A stretch of 64,000 nucleotides of DNA from Rhizobium binae (GTDB lineage Bacteria > Pseudomonadota > Alphaproteobacteria > Rhizobiales > Rhizobiaceae). The first letter of the stretch is position 1. Each line of letters opens with the position of its first letter. This document shows positions 1 through 8,383 of this stretch, piece by piece. The notes under the pieces are model-generated. The model saw nothing but the letters and a program-made list of their open reading frames with translations, had not been told where the DNA came from and made no database searches. The position numbers were made by a program, and so were the translations under genes. Location: assembly GCF_017357225.1 (NCBI RefSeq), contig NZ_CP071606.1, positions 310,001-374,000 of the forward strand. Reading direction: 5' to 3'.

Positions 1-69
1 ATATGGATTGGGCGACACTGAATAATCGGAAACATCGTAAGATCGTGCGGCGTACCGTTGGAGGCTCAT

Positions 70-504
70 TCACCCCAGCCAATACCTCGCCCCCGGACCT
101 TTGCGCCCTGCCACGTCGACAGGGTTCGCCAAGCGACATCGGTCGATCGAAAGGCAGCCGCAACCGATGCATTCGCCAAGACCGGACCGCAGGCGCTGTA
201 ACTCGGCTATGCGCTGGTCGATACGCTTTGCCCACGTGCTCGACAGCCGCGACCAATCCCGACGTGACGGTACGCGATCGGCCGGCAGCTGAGCCAGTTC
301 GGCGCCGATTTCCTCAAGCGTCAGCCCGATCCGCTGTGCAAAGACGATGAAGGCGATCCGCCGCAATGCAGACCGGTGGTAGCGTCGATGTCCCGAGCCT
401 GCGCGTTCGGATGCGATCAACCCACGCTCCTCATAGAAGCGCAGGGCTGATGACGCAACGCCGCTGCGTCGTGACACGTCGGTGATGGTCAGCATCGGAT
501 CCAT
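70..504 (-). CDS. soxR: SoxR-type redox-sensing MerR-family activator
   Basis: The N-terminus has the MerR winged helix (ITDVSRRSGVASSALRFYEERGL) followed by a dimerisation helix. Near the C-terminus is the four-cysteine cluster CIGCGCLSIDRC, which in SoxR holds a [2Fe-2S] centre oxidised by superoxide or redox-cycling compounds. The reading frame is open further upstream, but the SoxR homology starts at the Met at 504 (MDPMLTITDV), with another Met at 495. That places the start just beside the SoxR-like operator at 535-550. The gene is divergent from an SDR oxidoreductase, its probable target, as is usual for SoxR outside enteric bacteria. The length of about 144 aa is normal for SoxR. Identification is secure; the inducing compound is unknown. 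Confidence 0.92.
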   Translation of the reverse strand: MDPMLTITDVSRRSGVASSALRFYEERGLIASERAGSGHRRYHRSALRRIAFIVFAQRIGLTLEEIGAELAQLPADRVPSRRDWSRLSSTWAKRIDQRIAELQRLRSGLGECIGCGCLSIDRCRLANPVDVAGRKGPGARYWLG

Positions 505-529
505 GCATGAATAAAAGCACGAAGCGCTC

Positions 530-560
530 TTGACTTCAAGTTCACTTGAACTTGTAGCAG
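530..560 (+). promoter_or_regulatory. SoxR-type promoter/operator
   Basis: A TTGACT -35-like element (530-535) overlaps a perfect inverted repeat, TTCAAG at 535-540 and CTTGAA at 545-550. A weak -10-like TAGCAG lies about 19-20 bp downstream. Overlong spacing spanned by a dyad is the hallmark of MerR/SoxR promoters, and TTCAAGnnnnCTTGAA resembles the known SoxR box (CCTCAAGTTAACTTGAGG). It faces the oxidoreductase starting at 590. Confidence 0.7.
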
Positions 561-589
561 TTACGCGTACCCATTGAAGGAGCACCGCA

Positions 590-1312
590 ATGCAGGCGAA
601 TATCGATCTTCAAGGACTTCGCGTAGGGATCACCGGCGGCACTTCCGGACTCGGGCTGGCGCTTGTGCGGCAGCTTGCCGACAAGGGTGCGAGCATTGCC
701 TTCGTCGCCCGCACCGCCGCGAATGTCGAACGCGTCGCCGCCGAGACGGGCGCGCATGGCATTGTCGCCGACATCGGCAAGAAGGAAGACATCTACCCGA
801 TCGCCATGCAGATCAGTGCCAATCTTGGCGGGGTAGACGTCCTGATCAATAATACATCGAGCCTCGGTCCTGTGCCTCTTGCGCTTCTTGCCGATACGGA
901 GTGCGAGGAGCTGGAAGCGGCGCTCGCGGTCAACCTTCTCGGCGTCTTTCGGCTGACGAAAGCCCTGTTCGGTGCGCTTGCCGCGTCCGCGCGCGAGGGC
1001 CGCGGCGGGCTGGTGATCAACATCTCCAGCGACGCGGCGGTCAACGCCTATCCCGGCTGGGGCGCATACGGCGCGAGCAAGGCAGCGCTTGCCCATCTGA
1101 CGGCAATTTGGGACGAGGAGTCGAAATCCGATGGAATAAGGTTCCTTGCGCCCGACCCTGGCGATATGGACACCCCGCTGCACGCGTTGGCGCTCCCGGA
1201 CGCCGATCCGTCGAGCTTGAAAGACCCGGAACTGGCCGCTGCCGAGATCCTCGAAACGATGCTCGACGCGTTGTCGGGTCACGCTGCGCTTACCGCCGGA
1301 GCCCACGCGTGA
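590..1312 (+). CDS. SDR-family oxidoreductase, probable SoxR target
   Basis: This is a 240-aa classical short-chain dehydrogenase/reductase. It has the nucleotide-binding motif TGGTSGLG (residues 15-22), the NNTSS segment near 87-91, catalytic Ser about 147, Tyr160 and Lys164 (YGASK). ATG at 590 is preceded by AAGGAG at a good distance. It lies directly downstream of the SoxR-type promoter and its stop overlaps the GTG of the next gene, so the two are probably translationally coupled. The cofactor is NAD(P)H by family. The substrate cannot be read from the sequence; a carbonyl or quinone detoxification role is inferred from SoxR control. Confidence 0.88.
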   Translation: MQANIDLQGLRVGITGGTSGLGLALVRQLADKGASIAFVARTAANVERVAAETGAHGIVADIGKKEDIYPIAMQISANLGGVDVLINNTSSLGPVPLALLADTECEELEAALAVNLLGVFRLTKALFGALAASAREGRGGLVINISSDAAVNAYPGWGAYGASKAALAHLTAIWDEESKSDGIRFLAPDPGDMDTPLHALALPDADPSSLKDPELAAAEILETMLDALSGHAALTAGAHA

Positions 1313-2370
1313 TCGCCGCTGATCGCATCGATCGGCAATCGGCCAGGCTGTTCGTCGTTGAGGCGGACGGCACGATGCGCGACCTGCCGCGGGCTCACCT
1401 CGGGACGTTATTCGATCCTGGCGATCTGGTTGTCGCCAACGACGCTGCGACCTTGCCTGCCAGCCTGCATGGCACACATCTCCAATGCGGAAAGGCGATC
1501 GAGATCCGCTTAGCCGGCTGGCTGTCAGCTTCGGCTCCAGTCCGCTTCGTGGCGATTGCCTTCGGCTCGGGCGATCACCGCACCCGCACGGAAGATCGGC
1601 TGCCGCCGCCTACACTGTCATCAGGCGATCGCCTCCAGCTCGGCCCACTTGAAGCCAGAGTCGAGCGCCTTCTCGACCATCCTCGCCTTGTCGAGCTTAG
1701 TTTCGAAGGCACCCGAGCAGCCATGTTTGCAGGACTGGCGCAGCACGGCAGGCCGATCCAATACGCGCATGTTCCCGAGCCGTTGGCACTATGGGATGTT
1801 TGGACGAGAATTGCCGCCCGGCCGGTCGCATTCGAGGCGCCATCGGCTTCCTTCGCGCTCGACTGGCGCACACTGCAAGCTTGGCGTCGGCGCGAGATCG
1901 GTTTTGCAACACTCACACATGCCGCGGGCATTTCTTCCACCGGCGATCCGGCGCTCGACTCGCGCCTTCCCTTCGATGAGCCGTACCGCATCCCTGAGTC
2001 TACCGTCGCGCAGGTAACGCGGGCGCAGCTCAGAGGCAGCCGCATCATCGCGATCGGCACGAGCGTCGTGCGCGCACTTGAAGCAGCCGCCAATCCCGAT
2101 GGGAGCGTGCGAGCCGGAGATGGTATTGCGACAGGGCGCATCGCACGTGGCATTCCGCTCCGCATCGTCGATGCGATTCTCACTGGCCTCCACCAGCCCG
2201 GCGAAAGCCATTTCGAGTTGTTGCGCGCCTTAGCCGACGACGGCCTGCTCGCCAGCGCCTCCGCAGCGCTCACTGCATGCCGCTACCGTGCGCATGAATT
2301 CGGCGATTCCATGCTGCTCAATCGGCAACCACTGCACTATCAGCGCGATCCTTCTCCCTCGGGCCCATAG
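1309..2370 (+). CDS. QueA-like protein (S-adenosylmethionine:tRNA ribosyltransferase-isomerase fold)
   Basis: The 353-aa product matches the QueA family along its length. It has the early strand GDLVVANDAATLPASL (QueA: GDLLVFNDTRVIPARL), the segment GRPIQYAHV, a GTSVVRALE motif (QueA: GTTSVRTLE) and a C-terminal FGDSMLL (QueA: YGDAMLI). The middle is divergent: the usual HVGAGTF region reads THAAGISST. GTG at 1309 overlaps the TGA of the SDR gene (GTGA), so it is the second gene of a SoxR-controlled pair. True QueA makes epoxyqueuosine from preQ1-tRNA and is normally a chromosomal housekeeping gene. This divergent paralogue in a redox operon may act on another substrate. Family assignment is good; function is open. 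Confidence 0.75.
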   Translation: MIAADRIDRQSARLFVVEADGTMRDLPRAHLGTLFDPGDLVVANDAATLPASLHGTHLQCGKAIEIRLAGWLSASAPVRFVAIAFGSGDHRTRTEDRLPPPTLSSGDRLQLGPLEARVERLLDHPRLVELSFEGTRAAMFAGLAQHGRPIQYAHVPEPLALWDVWTRIAARPVAFEAPSASFALDWRTLQAWRRREIGFATLTHAAGISSTGDPALDSRLPFDEPYRIPESTVAQVTRAQLRGSRIIAIGTSVVRALEAAANPDGSVRAGDGIATGRIARGIPLRIVDAILTGLHQPGESHFELLRALADDGLLASASAALTACRYRAHEFGDSMLLNRQPLHYQRDPSPSGP

Positions 2371-2886
2371 CATCGCCGTGCCTTGGCTGCCTCGCCGGCG
2401 CTGAAACGTTGCGTCAGGTCGGTTGGAACGTCGGCTCGCTCGCGCAGGGTGGTGCTCGGCGCCATCATGATCAATGGCAGGATCCAGCAGGAAGCCGACG
2501 CGGAACACCTCGTCGCAGGGTAGCTCTTCGATCTCTCGGCCGATCTGTCGTGCCTGCCGGGCGCGGCGGTGAATTCCGGCCCCCGGCCGGCGGCGGCGGC
2601 GACGTGGTCGCGTATGGCTCTCCTGGCAGTCCGGATTGTCTCGAACCGCCGGCGCTGGGGCTTCGGCTGAGAGATATGTTTGTGCCGGACCTTTGATATC
2701 GATACCCTAAAGATCAAGGGCAGGAATTTTCAGTAGATTTGCTGCTGACCAGTGGTAGCCACTCCGGCGCGATGCTTCGATTGCCATCAACTGCAAGCAG
2801 ATTCTGAATGACGGTTTTCGGGTTCTGCTCCCATCAAGGCTAGAGAGACCGGATGAGCCAAAAAGTCGGTCGGACTATTTTGGTGT
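2371..2886. other. About 500 bp without a convincing gene
   Basis: Several short overlapping open frames exist on both strands, but none resembles a known family and their composition looks like high-GC shadow coding. The stretch separates the SoxR cluster from the vapBC pair. No repeat or RNA gene was recognised. Confidence 0.5.
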
Positions 2887-3270
2887 TTAGTTGCGGGGAT
2901 GGGCCGGCTTATGCAATGAAGCGCCTGCCTTTTCGGCCGCCGCCTGCAGACGCTTGTCCCTGGTCCATAATGCCGCTCGGCGATCAAGCAGTATCGAGGC
3001 GAGCAAGTGGGCATCGGTATAGCCGATGCCCATACTGAAAATGCCGTGACGGTCGATCATTGTCATCACTTCGTCGTGCGTTGCGACGAATGCCTGTCGC
3101 TGGGCTGCCAGAAACGTAATCACACGCTCGCGATCTCGAAGGCTGCCAAGTGCCAGTTCGCCAACCACAGCCGGATGACAGAGTAGAAGATCGTCCTGAA
3201 TGATCGTCCGAAGCTCCGCATCAACATGGCGAAAATGATCGATCCATATAGAAGTGTCTGCCAGTATCAC
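2887..3270 (-). CDS. vapC: PIN-domain ribonuclease toxin, VapC family
   Basis: The 127-aa PIN-domain protein has the four acidic metal-binding residues in place: Asp5 (MILADTSIWID), Glu38 (VVGELALG), Asp86 (GYTDAHLLAS) and Asp105 (LWTRDKRL). VapC toxins are Mg2+-dependent endoribonucleases that cleave tRNA or rRNA when the antitoxin is degraded. The start codon overlaps the end of the upstream antitoxin gene by 4 bp, the standard vapBC arrangement. The length is typical and the gene looks intact. Confidence 0.9.
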   Translation of the reverse strand: MILADTSIWIDHFRHVDAELRTIIQDDLLLCHPAVVGELALGSLRDRERVITFLAAQRQAFVATHDEVMTMIDRHGIFSMGIGYTDAHLLASILLDRRAALWTRDKRLQAAAEKAGASLHKPAHPRN

Positions 3271-3467
3271 TTGGCCGCCGCGCTCCGGCGACGTGGAGCC
3301 GCCTCCGCATCGGGCATGGTTCCACCGAGCGCGATCAGGCGTCTTCCGGACTCTACTCGGATAAGCGTCTCCAACGCCTGGCGGACGAGAGCGGCGGTTT
3401 CTTTTGTGCCGGTCAGGGACTTGGCCCTTTCCATAAGAGTGTCGTCGAGATTGATAGTCGATCGCAT
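3267..3467 (-). CDS. vapB: VapB-family antitoxin
   Basis: This 66-aa protein begins MRSTINLDDTLMERAKSLTG and continues with the ALVRQALETLI helix, the ribbon-helix-helix pattern of type II VapB antitoxins that cover MRTTL/INLDD motifs. Its C-terminal tail is basic and alanine-rich and would contact VapC. The gene lies immediately upstream of vapC with a 4-bp overlap. Such antitoxins normally repress their own promoter, which would lie just right of 3467; no dyad there was clear enough to mark. Confidence 0.88.
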   Translation of the reverse strand: MRSTINLDDTLMERAKSLTGTKETAALVRQALETLIRVESGRRLIALGGTMPDAEAAPRRRSAAAK

Positions 3468-4488
3468 CGTTTATTATCCTTGTTCTGAAGTTTTAAATAG
3501 CACCATTTGGTGATAAAATCTACGCTTGGATCCCGCGTCGGCACCTCCGGCGTCATGACAAGAATCAAGCGGGGACCTGTCGACCGAGATAATCCGATCT
3601 GACCAATGTGAAGGAAACAGCACGAAGACGATTTGATTCGGAGTCGGGACTTAGTTCGTACATGCGTTCGAACGCGACCTCTTCGGTGCTGACAATCAGG
3701 GCTTGGTGCGCGTCCTTAACCGATTACCCACGGAGGTTGCGATCGAGACTTATTTCCGAATCGTCGAGAGTAGGTGTGGTCGCCGCGCTCTTACACCCTT
3801 CTGGACGACGTTCAGGGTGACTATGCCTGCCTCATCAGCTGCGCGCAAAAACGCGTCCCGGAATTGTTCTGGCGCTGATGGAGAGCCATGTATGTAACTT
3901 TCGCGTATTTCAGATACGAAAAAGTTGCCTGGTATTTGCCGATTTTTCAAGCAACTGAAACCATCGCGCATTTGAAATATGCGATAGTTCCCAACGCCGA
4001 AGTCCCCTTAATTGCGTCCATGTCACAGCACGTGAACCCACGCTGCCCGCGGCCGACTAGCCGAAATCCCGGATTATTATGCGCTCGCTTCCGGCGCCGT
4101 CAAACAGCCGGAAGCCCCTGGCCGTTTTCGGCGCAATAGGCCTGATCCAATTCCGGTCGCTGTACTTGGAAGGCTATGTCCGAGCGAATCCCACAGGTCG
4201 CCCTCACGGGCGTTTATCGCTGTTGGCTGCCGCGCTTTCTTCTAAAAGCCCCGATCCGCTCATCATCCCATTCGGTCGTTCCAACTGGGGCCATGTTCTT
4301 GGCTCCCTTACGAAGCTCGCATAGAGGGACATAGCGGCGTCGTTGGTTCTAATCTTTCCAACTGCAATCTATTTTGGGGAGCACTCAGCGGCATATCCTG
4401 AATAACGGCTGGAGCAACTCCGGCCGTTATCAGTCGGGCCTGGGCCGATCCAACTAACCGTCGGCTCAATCTCGCTGCCCGAAGTCTC
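3468..4488. other. About 1 kb largely non-coding, possibly decayed
   Basis: Apart from one weak small frame (3750-3971, minus strand) nothing here resembles a gene. Open frames are short and overlap on both strands. Base composition is patchier and more AT-rich near 3480-3540 and 3900-3990 than in the flanking genes, as in decayed plasmid DNA. Confidence 0.5.
3750..3971 (-). CDS. Possible small protein, doubtful DUF768-like
   Basis: This is a 73-aa frame with a short stretch, PEQFRDAFLRAADEAGI, that recalls the C-terminal half of the small rhizobial DUF768 proteins (usually with AADxEGI). The rest does not match, and no strong ribosome site was seen. It could be a truncated family member or chance coding in a decayed region. 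Confidence 0.25.
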   Translation of the reverse strand: MRDGFSCLKNRQIPGNFFVSEIRESYIHGSPSAPEQFRDAFLRAADEAGIVTLNVVQKGVRARRPHLLSTIRK

Positions 4489-5406
4489 TCATGGGCGGAT
4501 GTTGATGATCGTCTTACCTGTCCTTCGTTCCGTCGAGTTGAGTACGGCGACGGCATTATCGAGCGTTGAGATGTTGCCGATGTTCGTCCGAAGGCGTCGG
4601 TCACGTACCCGCTGAACGATCTCGCACAGTTGAGCACGATCGGACTCGACCACGAAATCAACCGCCAGGCCATCGGCGGGGCGCGCTTCAACTGGGCCCA
4701 CGACGGAAACCAGCGTTCCCCCGGCTCGTACCAAGCGCGCCGAGCGCTTCTGGATCTCGCCGCCGATCACATCGAACACGAGATCGACGCTGCCGATGTC
4801 TTCCAGCCTGTCGTTCGCCAGATCGACGAACTCATTTGCGCCAAATTCTAGCGACTTCTGCCGGTCGGCAGCGCGTCCGGTTCCAATGACGTAAGCGCCG
4901 AATTCGCGGGCTAGCTGCGTGACGATCGAACCGACCGCACCGGCGGCGCCATGCACAAGGACGCTCTGGCCGGCTTTAAGACGGCCATGTTGGAACAGCC
5001 CCTGCCAGGCGGTCAGACCGGAGATCGGCACGCTCGCACCCACCGTGAACCTCACGTCGCCCATAAGCGGCGCGAGGTTGCGGGCCTCTACGGCCACATA
5101 TTCCGCCAGGGTGCCGTCGCGGTACCAGTCCGTGAGGCCGAACACGCGCTGACCCACCGACAGGCCGGTTGTGCCATAGCCAAGAGCGGTGACCACGCCG
5201 GCGAACTCGTGCCCGGGGATAGAAGGCGTCCGCTTGCGGTTGATGCGATCGATCCAGGTGGAGGGCCACGTCAGTTCGGTCGGCACGAACCCTGACGCAT
5301 GTACTTCAACGACGACGTCGTTTATCGCCGGCCGCGGCTGTGGCCGTTCTGCCAGCGTCATGCCAGCCGTGCCGTCGGCTTCGTCGGTTGCTATGATCGC
5401 TTTCAT
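4489..5406 (-). CDS. NADP-dependent quinone oxidoreductase-type enzyme (MDR superfamily)
   Basis: The 305-aa protein is a zinc-independent medium-chain reductase. An N-terminal GroES-like domain contains PGHEFAGVV (64-72) and VGQRVFGL. The Rossmann domain carries VLVHGAAGAVGS (149-160). The C-terminus has GKTIINI, the usual end of this subfamily. Such enzymes reduce quinones or alpha,beta-unsaturated carbonyls with NADPH. ATG at 5406 follows a plausible AAGGAG (reading on the minus strand). The gene stands alone, so its physiological substrate cannot be inferred. Confidence 0.88.
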   Translation of the reverse strand: MKAIIATDEADGTAGMTLAERPQPRPAINDVVVEVHASGFVPTELTWPSTWIDRINRKRTPSIPGHEFAGVVTALGYGTTGLSVGQRVFGLTDWYRDGTLAEYVAVEARNLAPLMGDVRFTVGASVPISGLTAWQGLFQHGRLKAGQSVLVHGAAGAVGSIVTQLAREFGAYVIGTGRAADRQKSLEFGANEFVDLANDRLEDIGSVDLVFDVIGGEIQKRSARLVRAGGTLVSVVGPVEARPADGLAVDFVVESDRAQLCEIVQRVRDRRLRTNIGNISTLDNAVAVLNSTERRTGKTIINIRP

Positions 5407-5681
5407 CGATCTGTCTCCTTGGATTTGTTGATGATTTGCGGTGATAGAGTGCGCGCGACCATTCGATCAATGGCTCCCGCTCTTCCTCTTCGTCTGCTGC
5501 GAACATGATTGTAAGCTTCCTGCCCATATCGCCCCGGCTATCGAACAATGCCAAAATACAATTCAGCCTCCGATGGATAAAGAACGGCGGCATCCCGAAC
5601 AATTTCCGAGCGGTGTTCAACCGCCCGCCAGTTTTCCCTGTGAACTGAGCTTGTGTCGTTTCGGACGCTGCTCACGGCTGT

Positions 5682-5984
5682 TTGGAGACAAATCGTCCTC
5701 GTAGACGGAACGAACCCGTAAGGAAGCAACGACCGGCACGTGGAACCTGCTCTGGATGCGGATCACCGACGCTCGCTAAGTGCGGCCCCAAGCGCCTTCA
5801 TCACTGGGCGCATGTCAGCACCGCTGTTTGCTACCGTTGGTGTGAGCCAGAGACCGAATGGCATCGAGCATGGAAGAGCTTGTTTCCGACCGAATGGTAG
5901 GAAGTCCGCCATGTCTCGATTGACGGTGAGGTCCACATCGCCGACATCAAGACGCCGAGCGGTACCGGCACTTCGGGCCGATAG
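5682..5984 (+). pseudogene. Broken CoiA-like (competence-protein-type) gene
   Basis: One frame reads CSGCGSPTLAKCGP, HHWAHVS and ETEWHRAWKSLFPTEW, then a TAG stop at 5898-5900. Without any frame change it continues as EVRHVSIDGEVHIADIKTPSG before diverging and stopping near 5984. This is the zinc-ribbon plus nuclease-like start (HIADIKTPSG) of CoiA-family proteins found on alphaproteobacterial plasmids. It has an in-frame stop and lacks the C-terminal two thirds. The N-terminal boundary is uncertain. Confidence 0.6.
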
Positions 5985-6113
5985 AGATTCCACCTATGGA
6001 CGGCAGGGAATTTCGCAAAGTCGAGGGCGCCGGAGAGGGAGAGGAGGGAGGGGATTTTCCGGCGGGTTTGGAAGGCTGGAGAAAGTCCGGCCTGCTCGTC
6101 ACGGAGAAACGAT

Positions 6114-8267
6114 ATGGCACAGGCCAATGAGATAATTACGCTGAGTGTTGGACGTGACGTCCCTTTCAATAAACTCATCTTGAGCGAACAAAACGTGCGT
6201 CGGGTAAAGGCAGGCGTCTCGATCGAAGATCTCGCAGAGGACATAGCGCGCCGCGGATTGCTGACCAGCCTGAATGTTCGCGCTCAAGTCGATGATGACG
6301 GCTACGAGACCGGCTTTTATCGTATCCCGGCTGGCGGCCGGCGCTACCGTGCGCTTGAATTGCTCGTCTCACGCAAACGGCTCGCAAAGACCGCGGGCAT
6401 TCCTTGTATCGTCAGCAGCGGCGAAACCCCCGAAGCTGAGGATTCTCTTGCCGAAAATGTCCGGCGCGTCGATCTTCATCCCCTTGACCAATACCGCGCT
6501 TTCCAGACACTGCGTGAGCAGGGCATCGGCGAAGAGGAAATCGCCGCCCGCTTCTTTGTCTCGGCGGCGATGGTCCGGCAACGTCTGCGTCTGGCATCGG
6601 TCTCGCCGCGGCTGCTTGAACTCTATGCCAACGAGGACATCAAGCTTGAACAGCTCATGGCCTTTTCCATCACCAACGACCATGCCCGGCAGGAGCAGGT
6701 CTGGGACACGATCTCGCGTCAGCAGGTCCGCGAACCCTATTATATCCGCAGACTTCTGACGGAAACGACGGTCCGCGCGAGCGATCGCCGCTCCGTGTAT
6801 GTTGGGATCGATCCCTACGAAACCGCCGGCGGTTTTGTCATGCGCGACCTGTTCGAGCAGGACAACGGCGGATGGCTTCAGGATCCGGCCCTGCTCGAGC
6901 AATTGGCACTGGAGAAATTGACGGCAGACGCCGAGGCGCTCAAAGCTGCGGAAGGCTGGAAATGGGTCGAAGCTGCCTTCGACTTTCCTTACGGTCATAT
7001 AGCGGGGCTCCGTCGTTTCTATGGCCACCAGGCCGAAATGACCGAGGAAGAGATCGCTCGGTACGGAGTGCTCAAGGCCGAATACGACGAACTTGACGCA
7101 ACCCATGCCAAGGCCGAGGAGCCTTGCGAGGAGACTGAACATCGCCTGGAGGAACTCGGGAGCGAACTCGATCGGTTCAACGATCGGCCATATGTCTTCG
7201 ATCCCCAGGACGTCGCCCGTGGCGGCGTGTTCGTCTCGCTCGACGCCGGCGGTGAACTGAGGGTCGAGCGCGGCTTTGTCCGACCGGAGGACGAACCAAA
7301 GCCTGAGACGGTGGAGACGGACGCCGCGATCTTCAGGAGCGACGTCGCCCGCGACGTGGCCGGATCATCATCGACCGGCGGGGTATCGATCTGCGGCCGG
7401 GCTATGGATGACCAGGCAGAGGAGGAAGATGATGTCATCCGCCCCTTGTCCGACCGCTTGGTTGTCGATCTGACGGCGACCCGCACTGTCGCCCTGCGCA
7501 ATGCGCTCGCCAATAACCCAGCTGTGGCCTTCATTGCCGTGCTCCATGCCTTCGTCCTGAAAACCTTCTATCCATATTCCTCCGATACGTGCCTGGAACT
7601 GACGCTGCAAAGCGCCAGGTTCGGCCAGAGCGAAGGGTTGGCCGCCACCGTCTGGGTAAAGGAGATCGATCAGCGGCAGGAGGCATGGGGCCAGGACCTT
7701 CCGAAGGCGCCCGATGATCTTTGGGACTTTCTGATCGCGCTCGATGAGGTCAGCCGGCTGGCATTGTTTGCCCATTGCGCATCCCTTTCGCTGAATGCCG
7801 TGATCGAACCATGGAACAAGCGCACCCGCGCGATCGCTCATGCCGATCAGGTCGCCCGTTCGATGGGTTTCGACATGGTCGCCGCCGGTTGGACGCCGAC
7901 AGTCGATGCCTATCTTGGACGCGTCAGCAAGGCGCATATTCTGCACGCCGTGCGGGAGGCGAAGGGCGAAGAGTCAGCTCATAGGATAGATCATCTGAAG
8001 AAGGCCGATATGGCGCGTGAAGCCGAGCGCCTGCTCGAGGGCAGCGGTTGGCTTCCTGAGCCGCTGAGGATGGCGATTAGAGAGGCATCGGCTGATATGC
8101 CCGAAACAGCAGTCGGTGATATCGCCCGCAACACCTGCGATCTGGGCGAAGCCGAGGCTTCCGATCTTGCGGCTTTTCTCGCGGAGGAAGTGAACGTCGA
8201 CAAAGCGACAACGGAGCCGCACGACTCCTTTCAGGCGGAGCAGCAGCATTTCGATGCTGCCGAGTAG
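6114..8267 (+). CDS. Large plasmid-type ParB-like DNA-binding protein
   Basis: This 717-aa protein starts with a ParB/Srx nuclease-like domain. FNKLILSEQNVRR is followed by the ParB box segment AGGRRYRALELL and a C-terminally placed AENVRRVDLHPLDQYRAFQTL. A helix-turn-helix-like region (EEEIAARFFVSAAMVRQRLRLASVSPRLL) comes next. The long C-terminal part is acidic and partly coiled coil (about residues 300-380). It lacks a ParA partner and is about twice the size of partition ParB. This form is common next to DUF932 and conjugation genes on rhizobial and agrobacterial plasmids. ATG 6114 follows a GGAG-containing leader. A gene-regulatory or plasmid-maintenance role is inferred. Confidence 0.82.
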   Translation: MAQANEIITLSVGRDVPFNKLILSEQNVRRVKAGVSIEDLAEDIARRGLLTSLNVRAQVDDDGYETGFYRIPAGGRRYRALELLVSRKRLAKTAGIPCIVSSGETPEAEDSLAENVRRVDLHPLDQYRAFQTLREQGIGEEEIAARFFVSAAMVRQRLRLASVSPRLLELYANEDIKLEQLMAFSITNDHARQEQVWDTISRQQVREPYYIRRLLTETTVRASDRRSVYVGIDPYETAGGFVMRDLFEQDNGGWLQDPALLEQLALEKLTADAEALKAAEGWKWVEAAFDFPYGHIAGLRRFYGHQAEMTEEEIARYGVLKAEYDELDATHAKAEEPCEETEHRLEELGSELDRFNDRPYVFDPQDVARGGVFVSLDAGGELRVERGFVRPEDEPKPETVETDAAIFRSDVARDVAGSSSTGGVSICGRAMDDQAEEEDDVIRPLSDRLVVDLTATRTVALRNALANNPAVAFIAVLHAFVLKTFYPYSSDTCLELTLQSARFGQSEGLAATVWVKEIDQRQEAWGQDLPKAPDDLWDFLIALDEVSRLALFAHCASLSLNAVIEPWNKRTRAIAHADQVARSMGFDMVAAGWTPTVDAYLGRVSKAHILHAVREAKGEESAHRIDHLKKADMAREAERLLEGSGWLPEPLRMAIREASADMPETAVGDIARNTCDLGEAEASDLAAFLAEEVNVDKATTEPHDSFQAEQQHFDAAE

Positions 8268-8383
8268 GCTTTAACCCGCCCAGTCAAGGTCCGGCCGGTA
8301 TGCCGGGACTTCAATTCCGATCCACTCGCACGGTCCGGCTCCGTCAGGAGGCCGGATCGCTTTGGTTTCAAGGAGCTAATGTC

